DNA of 64,000 bases from Pedobacter sandarakinus (GCF_026240095.1 NZ_JAPIVG010000001.1:1240001-1304000); one strand, 5' to 3'; shown: positions 18,046 to 27,646, numbered from the stretch's first letter. Notes: generated by a model not told the origin, from the sequence alone. A program made the numbers and translations.

Positions 18046-18690
18046 CTAAAGTTTCTCTCCGTATGCTAAATCACCAGCATCGCCCAAGCCCGGTACAATG
18101 TAAGATTTGCTGGTCATTTCTTCATCTATTGCGCCGAGCCACAATTTAGCTTTTGGTAAATTTGCCCTTACATGCGCCACACCCTCAACGCTGGCTATCG
18201 CCGAAACAATATGCAGCTCGGCAATCTTATAGCGGCCGATGAGTTCCTTGCAGCACATGACCATGCTTTGCCCGGTCGCCAGCATGGGGTCGGCCATAAT
18301 TAAAGTTCTGCCTTCTAAATCTGGCGATGATACATAATCCATCTGGATTACAAAATCTCCACCTTTTTTTACCTTTCTATAGGCAGAAATAAAACAGCAC
18401 TGGGCTTGGTCAAATACGTTTAAAATTCCTTGTTGTAAAGGCAAGCCTGCTCTAAGAATGGTTGCTAATACAGGTTGTTCGGCCAAAATAGCGCAAGTGG
18501 CTACGCCAAGAGGGGTAGTTACTTCTTTATCGACATATTTTAGGGATTTACTAATTTCATATGCAAAAAATTCGCCCATGCGTTCTAAATTCTTACGGAA
18601 ACGCATCGCGTCTTTCTGGATAGTTTCATCCCGAAGTTCAGAGATAAAGGTGTTGGCGATCGAAGTCGTTTTGCTGAGATTAAAAACCAT
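18046..18690 (-). CDS. upp: Uracil phosphoribosyltransferase
   Basis: Makes UMP from uracil and PRPP (pyrimidine salvage, cytoplasm). The 214-aa protein carries the PRPP-binding signature LIMADPMLATGQSM, the uracil-site region near the C-terminus (SKSYIVPGLGDAGDLAYG) and the ATILRAGLPLQQG block typical of bacterial Upp. Begins with ATG at 18690 and heads the tightly spaced minus-strand run that includes the small phosphatase and YjjG-like HAD. Confidence 0.96.
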   Translation of the reverse strand: MVFNLSKTTSIANTFISELRDETIQKDAMRFRKNLERMGEFFAYEISKSLKYVDKEVTTPLGVATCAILAEQPVLATILRAGLPLQQGILNVFDQAQCCFISAYRKVKKGGDFVIQMDYVSSPDLEGRTLIMADPMLATGQSMVMCCKELIGRYKIAELHIVSAIASVEGVAHVRANLPKAKLWLGAIDEEMTSKSYIVPGLGDAGDLAYGEKL

Positions 18691-18780
18691 GTTTGTATTC
18701 TTTAATAAGTCTTGCTTGGAGGCTTAAATTTAATGATCCTATTGTTTAACTCAGCGCTTTGTGCACAATTAGTCTTAAAA

Positions 18781-20049
18781 TTAATTTTTGGCACTACCTA
18801 TCATTGCTTTAAAAGCGGTATTCAATTTCTTATATTTTAGATGGCTTGAGAGCCTTTTGAGTTGCCAGCTGCTACAAAAACACCCACTCACCATCTTAAC
18901 GGCATCTAATAGGTCATCTATAATATTATTCATGCTTTCCTGGCTCAAGTGTTCTAGAGCAGTATCGGCAAATGCATAAGGTGTTACGGCTAACAGGGTA
19001 ACTTTTTCAAGTTGTAAATCGTACCAACTAAACGGCGTGCAAGTACCTGCCCTAAATCCTGGGGTTGCTGCATAACCCATGGAGTAATCTGCTGTAACTC
19101 CACTGCTAATTAGATTCAGATAACAAACTGGAAATTTTAGTACTTCTAATTGCTGGCTACTAAACAAAACCAAACTTGGTAGATTGGTTTTAAGTCTTGA
19201 TAGGCTTTCTTTAATATTTCCAATTTGCTGCTTAGTGCTTGTACAGGGAGCCAACAATCCTACAGACTTACCTTTAAGTATAGATGAAATTTCTTTTAAC
19301 TGAATATAACTTGCTGGTACTTTAGGAAAACCCAAAAAGTATGTTGTTTTAATGTTGGTTGCCACCACATAAGGTTCTACTTCTTGTAAGGCTTTTTCTA
19401 CGGGTACGCTTATACCAGTTACTAGATCAAACTTGTTGCTTAAATAAGTGTTATCTTTGCTTAAAACAGCATTGGCATAGAATTTAGCTTTTTCAATAAT
19501 TCCCCCTGGTGCACTAGGCTCAATGTGGATATTAATGGTTAATTGTTGGACAAAACTCTTCTCATGAAATTTCACCTGCGGATATCTTGTACGGATGAGG
19601 TTTCTAATGATTAGTGCCCACTCATCAATAATCGGGCGATCTAAGATTTTCCATTTGTATTGATAACTTTTATTTGCTGAAAATTCTTCATCTGTTCTTT
19701 TCTGATACAAATATTCTTCATACCTGCTTAAGATAAAAAATGAAGCAGCAAACACATCAAAAGGTAAAAGTGAATTTTGTACCGGGAAAGGCACCTGGTT
19801 TTCACCAAAAATTGTCGTTTTTACAACGATCTCTTCTACCTTGTTGGCAAATAATAGAGGGGTGCTTTTAAAAAATAACTCATCGGCAATTGGTTGGTTG
19901 CCATAGCTGATTTTAATATCAGTGCTCTCTAAAAATTGCTGTTCGTTTCCGGTAAATAGAACCTCGGCCTTTAAGATATCCCTAAATATAAAATTGAAGA
20001 TATATTTTATCCTAGGTGTTAATACAGATGAAAATACAATTAACTGCAT
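18781..20049 (-). CDS. Polysaccharide-deacetylase-like protein with lost catalytic motifs
   Basis: A 422-aa protein whose overall layout matches Bacteroidota polysaccharide deacetylase proteins with an N-terminal DUF7033-type domain: LPFDVFAASFFILSRYEEYL in the first third and GVTADYSMGYAATPGFRAG in the last. In active members the metal site begins with a D-x-D motif after a TVDID strand and has a downstream HxxxH-type motif. Here the corresponding strand reads LTINIHIEPS, and the C-terminal His/Glu loop reads FCSSWQLKRL, so the expected metal ligands are missing. No signal peptide. Probably a pseudoenzyme or one with altered chemistry; the family assignment is from memory of the layout. Confidence 0.7.
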   Translation of the reverse strand: MQLIVFSSVLTPRIKYIFNFIFRDILKAEVLFTGNEQQFLESTDIKISYGNQPIADELFFKSTPLLFANKVEEIVVKTTIFGENQVPFPVQNSLLPFDVFAASFFILSRYEEYLYQKRTDEEFSANKSYQYKWKILDRPIIDEWALIIRNLIRTRYPQVKFHEKSFVQQLTINIHIEPSAPGGIIEKAKFYANAVLSKDNTYLSNKFDLVTGISVPVEKALQEVEPYVVATNIKTTYFLGFPKVPASYIQLKEISSILKGKSVGLLAPCTSTKQQIGNIKESLSRLKTNLPSLVLFSSQQLEVLKFPVCYLNLISSGVTADYSMGYAATPGFRAGTCTPFSWYDLQLEKVTLLAVTPYAFADTALEHLSQESMNNIIDDLLDAVKMVSGCFCSSWQLKRLSSHLKYKKLNTAFKAMIGSAKN

Positions 20050-20171
20050 AATTTATTCAACAATAGGGAATAGGTAAACCTGGCTTTTAATAATCTAAAT
20101 CTGGCTTAATCTATGCTCACCATTAGCAGATCATTATTAGAGCGGTTTACTATCTAATACAAAGCAAGTAT

Positions 20172-20678
20172 CTAAAAGTTTGCCGTAAAAGTTCGGTCGG
20201 GATAAAGAATTTTTGTGCTTTTACGTGTTTCTCCTTTCACTACATGTACAATGCTCATTTGATCATCGAACATATCATATAAAATCGTACTGTTTACCTC
20301 TATAGCCTTTACGGTTGATACTTTTTCTACTTCTAAATAAATATTAGTGGCCTCATGGTCAATTTCAAACCCAACATACTGTAAAGTCGTTGGCTTTCCA
20401 TTGGCCTTAATAAGCACATGGCTGGTAAGATATTTTTTAACCACCTCATCCATTTTGGCTTTTAAAGCAGCACTAGATAGATCTATTTTTTGATTATATT
20501 TTTTTGCAAGTATGGATTCGAAATCATCAGTAAAAATTCGGCAACTTATTTCCAATGTTTTATCCTTTCCATTGAAATTTACCTCTGTAGTACTTACATG
20601 TAAAGGATGTTTTAGCCGGCCAGAAAAACTGCTTAAAGCAATAAAAAGAAACGGCAAGATATATTTAAACTTACTCAT
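20172..20678 (-). CDS. DUF6702 family exported protein
   Basis: A 168-aa protein starting at ATG 20678 with a signal peptide (YILPFLFIALSSFSGRLK); an in-frame ATG 12 codons upstream adds an unlikely tail. The mature part (HPLHVSTTEVNFNGKDKTLE, then FTDDFESIL) matches the DUF6702 family of Bacteroidota, which commonly lies next to HupE/UreJ and M1 aminopeptidase genes, as here across one methyltransferase gene. Function is unknown; the mature protein is probably periplasmic. Confidence 0.82.
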   Translation of the reverse strand: MSKFKYILPFLFIALSSFSGRLKHPLHVSTTEVNFNGKDKTLEISCRIFTDDFESILAKKYNQKIDLSSAALKAKMDEVVKKYLTSHVLIKANGKPTTLQYVGFEIDHEATNIYLEVEKVSTVKAIEVNSTILYDMFDDQMSIVHVVKGETRKSTKILYPDRTFTANF

Positions 20679-20738
20679 AGGTTTACGTAATGCTAAAAAT
20701 ACTAAACGATACAAAGCAAAGTTACGATATAAAGGCGG

Positions 20739-21407
20739 CTATTTTTTAAAAGTGATCAGGGTATTTAGACCTGTTCGCTGGATGTTGAATTCGGAGAAAT
20801 GATATTTGGCAAACACCTTTTTAAGTTTGGCATGCGATGGATGGACATGGGTAAGCTTCACATTGAGTTTCTCATTTAACCAAAAACTAAACTTGATTAT
20901 CGATTTTTTTAACCTGGATTCCTTTTGGAGTTCCTTTTGCAAGAAGTTATCATTGTTAATCATGATAAATGCATAGCCACCATCGTTTACCAGTTGATAA
21001 ATATGCTTTGCAAAAGCATAATCGTTAATGCAGTAGTACCAACAAATCCTGTTAAATACAATATCATACGTGCCGTGGGCGTCTTCTAAATAACCCAATG
21101 AATATTTTATGTTTACTTTTTCTTGTTTGGCCTTATTTTTCACGATGTTGAGGTAATTCCTGCTGATGTCGTGCCAGGTAACTTGTGCGCCTTTTTTAGC
21201 AAAGGCCAAACTATACTGGCCAGGGCCGCCACCAAGATCTAACAAAGATTTTCCTGAAAACGACACCTCTTGGTTCACCATTTCATCAATGAAATCGGTA
21301 TTGAACTTCCGAAACTCGTGGTCGGCGTATGTTGCTGCGTGGGATAGCGGAACTGGGTCGAAACCTTTTTCCGGCCTTTGAAAGTAATACTTTAATCTAA
21401 TCATCAT
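20739..21407 (-). CDS. Class I SAM methyltransferase
   Basis: A 222-aa methyltransferase: SGKSLLDLGGGPGQYSLAFA is motif I, QVTWHDISRNYL provides the acidic residue, and YDIVFNRICWYYCINDY the motif IV strand. Strongly basic C-terminal third (RLKKSIIKFSFWLNEKLNVK). The gene is inserted between DUF6702 and the HupE/M1 pair and is divergent from the latter, so it is probably transcribed separately. Substrate unknown. Confidence 0.87.
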   Translation of the reverse strand: MMIRLKYYFQRPEKGFDPVPLSHAATYADHEFRKFNTDFIDEMVNQEVSFSGKSLLDLGGGPGQYSLAFAKKGAQVTWHDISRNYLNIVKNKAKQEKVNIKYSLGYLEDAHGTYDIVFNRICWYYCINDYAFAKHIYQLVNDGGYAFIMINNDNFLQKELQKESRLKKSIIKFSFWLNEKLNVKLTHVHPSHAKLKKVFAKYHFSEFNIQRTGLNTLITFKK

Positions 21408-21630
21408 GTCGAAAATCAGTTAGCGGTACACTAAGCTAGGGGTTTTTATTGTGAAGATGAGTTTCATTATACTTCACAATAAACGACGTTAGAAATCGGT
21501 AAGAGTAAATAGTTTGGGTAACAAATTTAATGGTTAAGCCCTGTTTCGGCAGATAATTTCACGTTTAGTATTTAAAAATTTAATTTTAGCACTTATATTT
21601 TATAGTGAGAAACGTAATCCTTTAAAATTC

Positions 21631-22215
21631 ATGGTTTTTCAAGATTTTGTCTTTTATTTTAAGTTGGGTTGGGAGCACATTGTTAGCTTAGATGCTTTAG
21701 ATCACCAACTTTTTATACTTGCGCTGGTGGCAATTTACAGCTATACTAACATTAGGCAAGTGCTTATCTTAGTTACAGCGTTTACCATTGGCCATTCTGC
21801 CACCTTACTTTTAAGCGTTCTAGATATCATTCGCTTTGATAGTAAATGGGTAGAATTTTTAATTCCGTGCAGTATTGTTATTACTGCCGTAAGCAATTTG
21901 TTTAAAAGGAACTTCTCATCAAAATCTTTAAGAATAAACTATTTCCTTGCACTAGGCTTTGGCTTAATCCACGGAATGGGATTTGCCAACTCAATTAGGA
22001 TGATGTTAGCAAAAGATCAAAATATTGGCTGGGGTTTATTTGGTTTTAATCTCGGACTGGAAGCCGGCCAAATTTTTATGGTTTTGATTATTTTATTAAT
22101 TACCTTTATAATTTTCAACTATACCAAAATCAAACGATTGAGTTGGGTGTTGTTTATATCTGCAGCTGTGTTTAGCCTTGCGTTAAAAATGGCTTTAGAG
22201 CGTTTGCCCTTTTAA
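21631..22215 (+). CDS. HupE/UreJ-family membrane protein
   Basis: A 194-aa integral membrane protein with about six helices. The conserved GLIHGMGFAN motif and the earlier FTIGHSATLLLS segment identify the HupE/UreJ group (metal permease-like proteins, proposed to handle nickel). In Bacteroidota this subgroup usually lies beside an M1 peptidase and DUF6702, not beside hydrogenase or urease genes, so a nickel role should not be assumed. It ends 16 bases before the M1 peptidase gene. Confidence 0.88.
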   Translation: MVFQDFVFYFKLGWEHIVSLDALDHQLFILALVAIYSYTNIRQVLILVTAFTIGHSATLLLSVLDIIRFDSKWVEFLIPCSIVITAVSNLFKRNFSSKSLRINYFLALGFGLIHGMGFANSIRMMLAKDQNIGWGLFGFNLGLEAGQIFMVLIILLITFIIFNYTKIKRLSWVLFISAAVFSLALKMALERLPF

Positions 22216-22231
22216 TAACTAACTAAGAATT

Positions 22232-24601
22232 ATGAATAAATTATTTACTTTAAGTCTGCTGCTTTTTTCTGGCAGTATGGCAATGGCCCAAAACATTCAG
22301 AACAACCCAGGGAGTAACCATGGAAACAAGTTCGAACAATTGGGAACTATTTTGCCAACCCCTAACGAACAGCGTACCGCAAGCGGTGCCCCAGGCGTAA
22401 AATACTGGCAGCAACGGGCCGATTATAACATTAAGTGCGAGTTAGACGAAAAAAACCTAATGTTAACTGGTTCAGAAACGGTTACTTATACTAATAATTC
22501 TCCAGATCCGCTCACTTATATTTGGTTACAGCTTGATGAAAATGAGCATAGTACGAGCAAAAGCTCCAACTACCAGGATGCAACGAGAATGCCAGCTGTA
22601 GGTACTACGCAAAGCTTAGAGCAGTTAAGCGGTAAAGCCGATAATGGTTTAGGTATTAACATTACAAAACTTACTGATGCTACCGGGAAAAACTTAAAAT
22701 ATACCGTAAACAAAACCATGATGCGGGTAGATTTACCTGTAGCCTTGAAAACAGGCCAGAAATTAATCTTTAACATTGACTGGAACTACAAAATTACCGA
22801 CAGGATGAGTATTGGTGGTCGTGGTGGTTACGAGTTTTTCCCAGCAGATGGAAACTACTTATTTACCATGACCCAATGGTACCCGCGTTTGTGCGTTTAT
22901 AGCGATTTCCAGGGTTGGCAGAACCACCAATTTACAGGTAGGGGCGAATTTGCTTTAACCTTCGGCGATTTTAAAGTGCAAATGACAGTCCCTGCAGATC
23001 ACCTGGTGGGTTCTACCGGAGAGTGTATCAACTACAGTGCTGTGCTGTCGCCAACACAACTTAGCCGCTACAATGCTGCAAAAAATGCAACTGCACCAGT
23101 GGAAATTCAAACTTTGGCAGAAGCCACGGCCGCAGAAGCGAAAAAATCTACCGCTAAGAAAACCTGGGTATTTAATGCCAATAATGTTCGCGATTTTGCC
23201 TGGACGTCTTCTCGTAAATTTATATGGGATGCGATGCCGCAAAAGATTCAAGCGAATAATAACACCGTAATGTGCATGAGTTTTTACGGTAAAGAGGCTT
23301 ATAACCTGTATAGCAAATTCTCTACCAGAGCCGTAGCACACACTATTAAGACCTATTCCGATTTTACCATTCCATACCCATACCCGGTTGCACAAAGTAT
23401 TGAAGCTGCCAACGGAATGGAATACCCAATGATTTGCTTTAACTACGGCCGTACAGATGCTGACGGAACCTATAGCGAAGGCACAAAGAATGGGATGTTG
23501 GGTGTAATTATCCACGAGGTTGGCCACAACTTTTTCCCAATGATTGTAAACAGCGATGAGCGCCAGTGGACATGGATGGATGAAGGCTTAAACTCTTTTG
23601 TTGAATACTTAACCGAAGAACTTTGGGACAACAAATTTCCAAGTAAAAAAGGCCCGGCTTACACTATTGTAGATTACATGAAGCTGCCAAAAGATGAGTT
23701 GGAACCCATCATGACCAATTCTGAAAACATTGCCCGCTTCGGCCCAAATGCTTACTCTAAGCCGGCTACAGGTTTAAACATTCTTCGCGAAACCATTATG
23801 GGTAGAGAACTTTTTGATTATGCTTTTAAAGAATATGCTAGAAGATGGGCATTTAAACACCCAGAACCTGCAGATTTATTCCGTACCATGGAAGATGCCA
23901 GTGGTGAAGATTTAGATTGGTTTTGGAGAGGTTGGTTCTATGGAACAGATGCCTGCGATATTGCCCTGGATAGCGTGAAATTTGCAAAGGCGGATTTCCC
24001 TAAAGATGTTCCTGCTGCGAGATCGAGAATGATGAAAGTAGACAAACCTGCTCTTAATACATTTGATGATATCTCTAAAATTAGAAACAGAGAAGATAAA
24101 AAAATTGGTTTCTATGTAGATAAAAACACAGCTGCACAAGATTTCTACTATAAATACGATAGGGGAATGGTAAGCGTTGATACTACGAAAACAACTAAAG
24201 TAGAGGTGCCAATGCCTTTGGAGGTAGTACCAGACGCTGAGCAAGATAAGTATGCAAACAAGTTTTTATACGAATTGAGTTTCAGTAATAAAGGTGGGTT
24301 GGTAATGCCAATCATTGTAGAATTTACTTACAAAGATGGCACTAAAGAGATCGATAGAATTCCGGCGCAAATTTGGAGACATAATGAGTTGAAAACTTCT
24401 AAATTTTATGTAAAGGATAAAGAAGTAGAGTCGATTTTAGTAGATCCACTACGCGAAACGGCAGATATTGATACGGCTAATAACACTTGGGGCGGCAAAG
24501 CCAGGGAAAGTAAATTTAGAACTTACAAAATGAAAGCAGGTGGCACAGTTAGAGGCCAGTCTGTTGGTTCTAACCCAATGAAGGTTGCTGGCGCAAAATA
24601 G
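22232..24601 (+). CDS. M1-family zinc metallopeptidase, secreted
   Basis: A 789-aa aminopeptidase-type enzyme with signal peptide (LFTLSLLLFSGSMAMAQ). The zinc site HEVGH is at 428-432 and the third ligand Glu451 (MDEGLNSFVEYL) is exactly 18 residues after His432, so HExxH-X18-E is complete. An N-terminal beta domain precedes the catalytic domain and a C-terminal region of about 200 residues follows. It lacks the canonical GAMEN motif; AANGMEYPM is its equivalent. Likely periplasmic peptide turnover. Followed by a clear terminator. Confidence 0.94.
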   Translation: MNKLFTLSLLLFSGSMAMAQNIQNNPGSNHGNKFEQLGTILPTPNEQRTASGAPGVKYWQQRADYNIKCELDEKNLMLTGSETVTYTNNSPDPLTYIWLQLDENEHSTSKSSNYQDATRMPAVGTTQSLEQLSGKADNGLGINITKLTDATGKNLKYTVNKTMMRVDLPVALKTGQKLIFNIDWNYKITDRMSIGGRGGYEFFPADGNYLFTMTQWYPRLCVYSDFQGWQNHQFTGRGEFALTFGDFKVQMTVPADHLVGSTGECINYSAVLSPTQLSRYNAAKNATAPVEIQTLAEATAAEAKKSTAKKTWVFNANNVRDFAWTSSRKFIWDAMPQKIQANNNTVMCMSFYGKEAYNLYSKFSTRAVAHTIKTYSDFTIPYPYPVAQSIEAANGMEYPMICFNYGRTDADGTYSEGTKNGMLGVIIHEVGHNFFPMIVNSDERQWTWMDEGLNSFVEYLTEELWDNKFPSKKGPAYTIVDYMKLPKDELEPIMTNSENIARFGPNAYSKPATGLNILRETIMGRELFDYAFKEYARRWAFKHPEPADLFRTMEDASGEDLDWFWRGWFYGTDACDIALDSVKFAKADFPKDVPAARSRMMKVDKPALNTFDDISKIRNREDKKIGFYVDKNTAAQDFYYKYDRGMVSVDTTKTTKVEVPMPLEVVPDAEQDKYANKFLYELSFSNKGGLVMPIIVEFTYKDGTKEIDRIPAQIWRHNELKTSKFYVKDKEVESILVDPLRETADIDTANNTWGGKARESKFRTYKMKAGGTVRGQSVGSNPMKVAGAK

Positions 24602-24638
24602 TTGCTACAGTAAACAAAACAAAACTTTATAAAAATTA

Positions 24639-24674
24639 TCCTCGCTGAATAGGTTTCAGCGGGGATTTTTTTTA
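24639..24674 (+). terminator. Rho-independent terminator after M1 peptidase gene
   Basis: The stem TCCTCGCTGAA pairs with TTCAGCGGGGA (one G-T pair) around a short loop at 24639-24665 and is followed by eight or more T residues. It lies 38 bases after the M1 stop codon. Confidence 0.8.
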
Positions 24675-24965
24675 TGGCATATTTTGCACAAAGCTGATAA
24701 ACCTTTGTTAAATAGACCTGACAGGAGCAAAAATCCTTTTATTGCCTGTTTCAGTAGTTGCATTTATTGTTTGGAAGTTATGCTGTTGTGGCAGAATACA
24801 GCAATAAAAGATTGTAGCGAATGGCGGGGCTGCCTTAGCCAAAAGTGATGACATTCGTTTTCCAATCATTTAAGAGACAGTCGTTTTGCATTGGTAATGA
24901 TTTCCTGCTGCGGCATTTACAACTTTCCTGACTTTTAGCTGTTTTAGTGTTTGCAGCCTAAGTTG

Positions 24966-24973
24966 TATATTTG
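24966..24973 (+). promoter_or_regulatory. Bacteroidota -7 element of uvrB
   Basis: TATATTTG matches TAnnTTTG exactly, 8 bases before the uvrB ATG. A transcript starting a few bases later would be nearly leaderless. There is no properly spaced TTTG -33 element. Confidence 0.5.
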
Positions 24974-24981
24974 ATTTGCCC

Positions 24982-27024
24982 ATGAAATTTAAAATTACAT
25001 CAGAATATAAACCTACCGGAGACCAGCCAACAGCCATACAGCAACTGGTAGACGGCGTAAATGCGAATGAACATTACCAAACTTTATTGGGCGTTACCGG
25101 CTCTGGTAAAACCTTTACGGTGGCAAATGTAATTGAGCAAACCCAAAAGCCAACGCTAATTTTAAGTCATAACAAAACACTTGCCGCCCAGCTTTACGGA
25201 GAATTTAAAAATTTTTTCCCTGAAAACTCGGTAAATTATTTTGTGTCTTATTATGATTATTACCAGCCAGAAGCTTTTATTGCATCGAGCAATACTTATA
25301 TAGAAAAAGATTTGAGTATTAACGAAGAGATTGAAAAACTTCGTTTGCGCACTACATCATCATTAATGAGTGGACGTAGGGATATTATTGTAGTGAGCTC
25401 AATATCTTGTATTTATGGTATGGGAAACCCTGAAGATTTTTCGAGAATGGTTTTCCGTTTTGGTGTGGGGTTACGGATTTCTAGAAATGCCTTTTTGCAT
25501 AGCCTGGTAGAAATTTTGTACTCACGTACTACTACAGAATTTAAACGTGGTACGTTCAGGGTAAAAGGCGATACAGTGGATATTTATCCTGCGTATTTGG
25601 ATCACGCATACCGCATTTCTTTTTTTGGTGATGACATTGAGGAACTTTCGGCGATCGATCCGGTATCTGGTAAAACGTTAGAGAAGCTGGAAGATATGGC
25701 TATTTACCCTGCTAATTTATTTGTTACGCCTAAAGATCGTTTTAACCAATCTATTTGGGGAATACAAGAAGAGCTAGAGGTACGTAAGAACCAATTAATT
25801 GCCGATAGGCATTTGCTAGAGGCCAAGCGTTTGGAAGAGCGAACCAATTTCGATATTGAGATGATGAAGGAACTGGGCTACTGCTCTGGTATCGAAAATT
25901 ATTCTCGTTTTTTTGATGGAAGGCAGCCTGGTATGCGTCCGTTCTGCTTGCTCGACTATTTTCCGGATGATTACTTAATGGTGATAGATGAAAGCCACGT
26001 TACAGTTCCACAAATTAGGGCGATGTATGGCGGAGATCGATCGAGGAAACTTTCGTTGGTAGAATATGGTTTCCGATTGCCAGCAGCCTTGGATAACAGG
26101 CCGCTTAACTTTAATGAGTTCGAAGCTCTGGCGCCGCAGACAATTTATGTGAGTGCCACGCCTGCCGAATATGAACTGGAAAAATCGGAGGGAGTTGTGG
26201 TAGAGCAGGTAATTAGACCAACTGGTTTGCTAGATCCGGTAATTGAAATTAGGCCTGCCATTAACCAGGTAGATGATTTGCTGGATGAAATTGATTTGAC
26301 GATAAAAGATGGCGGGAGAATTTTGGTAACCACCTTAACCAAGCGTATGGCAGAGGAGTTAACAAAATATTTGGATCGCTTAAATATTAAAACCCGGTAT
26401 ATCCATTCTGAAATTAAGACCCTGGAACGCGTAGAGATTTTAAGGGGTTTGCGTTTGGGAGAATTTGATGTGCTGGTGGGGATTAACTTATTGCGAGAAG
26501 GTTTAGATTTACCCGAAGTGACTCTAGTGGCCATTTTAGATGCGGATAAAGAGGGTTTCTTGCGTTCGGAAAAATCGCTGATACAAACCATTGGTAGAGC
26601 TGCACGTAACGATAGGGGACGTGTAATTATGTACGCTGATGGGATAACCGAAAGCATGGAGAAAACAATTGATGAGACCAACCGCCGCAGGGAAAAACAA
26701 ATCGCTTACAATTTGGAGCATGGCATTACCCCGAAAACGGTTGGCAAATCCAGGGAAGCTATTCTGGAACAAACTTCGGTACTGGACTTTTCACAAAAAG
26801 CCAGCGATAATAAAGCAAGGGCTTATGTAGAAAACGCAGAGGTTAGTATTGCTGCCGACCCTATTGTGCAATATATGGGTAAAGCAGAATTACAAAAAGC
26901 CATTGATAATACTCGTAAATACATGCAAAAAGCTGCTAAAGACATGGATTTCTTGCAGGCAGCAAAACTTCGTGATGAGATGTTCGCCCTTGAAAAAATG
27001 TATAATGAAAAGTTTGCTAAGTAG
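24982..27024 (+). CDS. uvrB: Excinuclease ABC subunit B
   Basis: Damage-recognition helicase-like subunit of the UvrABC nucleotide excision repair complex. The 680-aa protein has Walker A GVTGSGKT (Lys43), the beta-hairpin YYDYYQPEAF, the DESH motif in VIDESHVT, motif VI QTIGRAARN, and a C-terminal UVR domain (KAAKDMDFLQAAKLRDEMFA) that contacts UvrC. ATG at 24982 is chosen over a TTG two codons upstream. No other uvr gene is adjacent. Confidence 0.98.
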   Translation: MKFKITSEYKPTGDQPTAIQQLVDGVNANEHYQTLLGVTGSGKTFTVANVIEQTQKPTLILSHNKTLAAQLYGEFKNFFPENSVNYFVSYYDYYQPEAFIASSNTYIEKDLSINEEIEKLRLRTTSSLMSGRRDIIVVSSISCIYGMGNPEDFSRMVFRFGVGLRISRNAFLHSLVEILYSRTTTEFKRGTFRVKGDTVDIYPAYLDHAYRISFFGDDIEELSAIDPVSGKTLEKLEDMAIYPANLFVTPKDRFNQSIWGIQEELEVRKNQLIADRHLLEAKRLEERTNFDIEMMKELGYCSGIENYSRFFDGRQPGMRPFCLLDYFPDDYLMVIDESHVTVPQIRAMYGGDRSRKLSLVEYGFRLPAALDNRPLNFNEFEALAPQTIYVSATPAEYELEKSEGVVVEQVIRPTGLLDPVIEIRPAINQVDDLLDEIDLTIKDGGRILVTTLTKRMAEELTKYLDRLNIKTRYIHSEIKTLERVEILRGLRLGEFDVLVGINLLREGLDLPEVTLVAILDADKEGFLRSEKSLIQTIGRAARNDRGRVIMYADGITESMEKTIDETNRRREKQIAYNLEHGITPKTVGKSREAILEQTSVLDFSQKASDNKARAYVENAEVSIAADPIVQYMGKAELQKAIDNTRKYMQKAAKDMDFLQAAKLRDEMFALEKMYNEKFAK

Positions 27025-27080
27025 CCCTGAGGTAACTATTTCAAAATTTATACTGAAGTTTACGTTTCAAAAATTATAAC

Positions 27081-27278
27081 ATGGACGGCCAAAATAGAAA
27101 AGACATTTATCCGGGTTTAGCAGTAGGAATTATTTTAAAGAAAGATCAGCGCTCCGGAAACATCACTTACGGCGTTGTACAAAGCCTACTTACTTCTGCA
27201 GCATATCATTCTCGTGGAATTAAGGTTAGGTTGGACGATGGCCAAGTGGGGAGGGTAGCGGAAATTGTAGAAGATTAG
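27081..27278 (+). CDS. YwbE-family small protein (DUF2196)
   Basis: A 65-aa protein matching the YwbE family: IYPGLAVGIILKKDQRSGNI, then YGVVQSLLTSAAYHSRGIKV and a final acidic stretch. These are small beta-barrel-like proteins of unknown function found in many bacteria. It begins 56 bases after uvrB, so it may be co-transcribed. Length is complete for the family. Confidence 0.9.
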   Translation: MDGQNRKDIYPGLAVGIILKKDQRSGNITYGVVQSLLTSAAYHSRGIKVRLDDGQVGRVAEIVED

Positions 27279-27364
27279 TTTGTTCAAACGCTTAAGAAAT
27301 GTAATCTGTGTAATACAATTGCAATTAAACCCGAAAAAAGTAACAATTTCTTCGCTCATCCGTC

Positions 27365-27372
27365 TATATTTG
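27365..27372 (+). promoter_or_regulatory. Bacteroidota -7 element of the DUF4834 gene
   Basis: TATATTTG at 27365-27372 matches TAnnTTTG and is followed by a 20-base gap to the ATG. The -33 region is only partly matched. Confidence 0.5.
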
Positions 27373-27392
27373 TAACAACAGTAAATTAAAGC

Positions 27393-27641
27393 ATGGGATT
27401 AGTTAAGTTCGTTTTTATTGCAATATTGGTACTTTGGATCATTAGAATGTTGATTCGACTGATATTGCCAATGCTGTTTAACAACCTCGCTAGTAAGATG
27501 CAACAACAAGCTAGCGCACAAGGGCAGCAACAAAAGAGATCAAAACCAGAAGGCGCCATATCTATTGATTATATGCCGCCAAAACAAAGTGGTAAAACAG
27601 ATAAACTCGGCGATTTTGTCGATTACGAGGAAGTTAAATAA
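27393..27641 (+). CDS. DUF4834 small membrane protein
   Basis: An 82-aa protein with a membrane helix at residues 3-32 (FVFIAILVLWIIRMLIRLIL) and a polar Gln/Lys-rich tail ending in DKLGDFVDYEEVK. The tail motif is the hallmark of DUF4834, a Bacteroidota-restricted family of unknown function. It has its own promoter-like element and its own terminator, so it is a monocistronic unit. Confidence 0.82.
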   Translation: MGLVKFVFIAILVLWIIRMLIRLILPMLFNNLASKMQQQASAQGQQQKRSKPEGAISIDYMPPKQSGKTDKLGDFVDYEEVK

Positions 27642-27646
27642 GTCAA

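Larger units (their letters stand above)
24602..24981 (+). other. Intergenic stretch before uvrB
   Basis: Apart from the terminator and the promoter-like element just before uvrB, I see no coding potential or repeat in these 380 bases. Confidence 0.6.

Noticed and set aside
22955..23527. 190-aa minus-strand frame
   Set aside because: Fully inside the M1 peptidase gene, whose catalytic motifs fix the true frame.
26145..26681. 178-aa minus-strand frame
   Set aside because: Antisense to uvrB across its helicase motifs; no family features.
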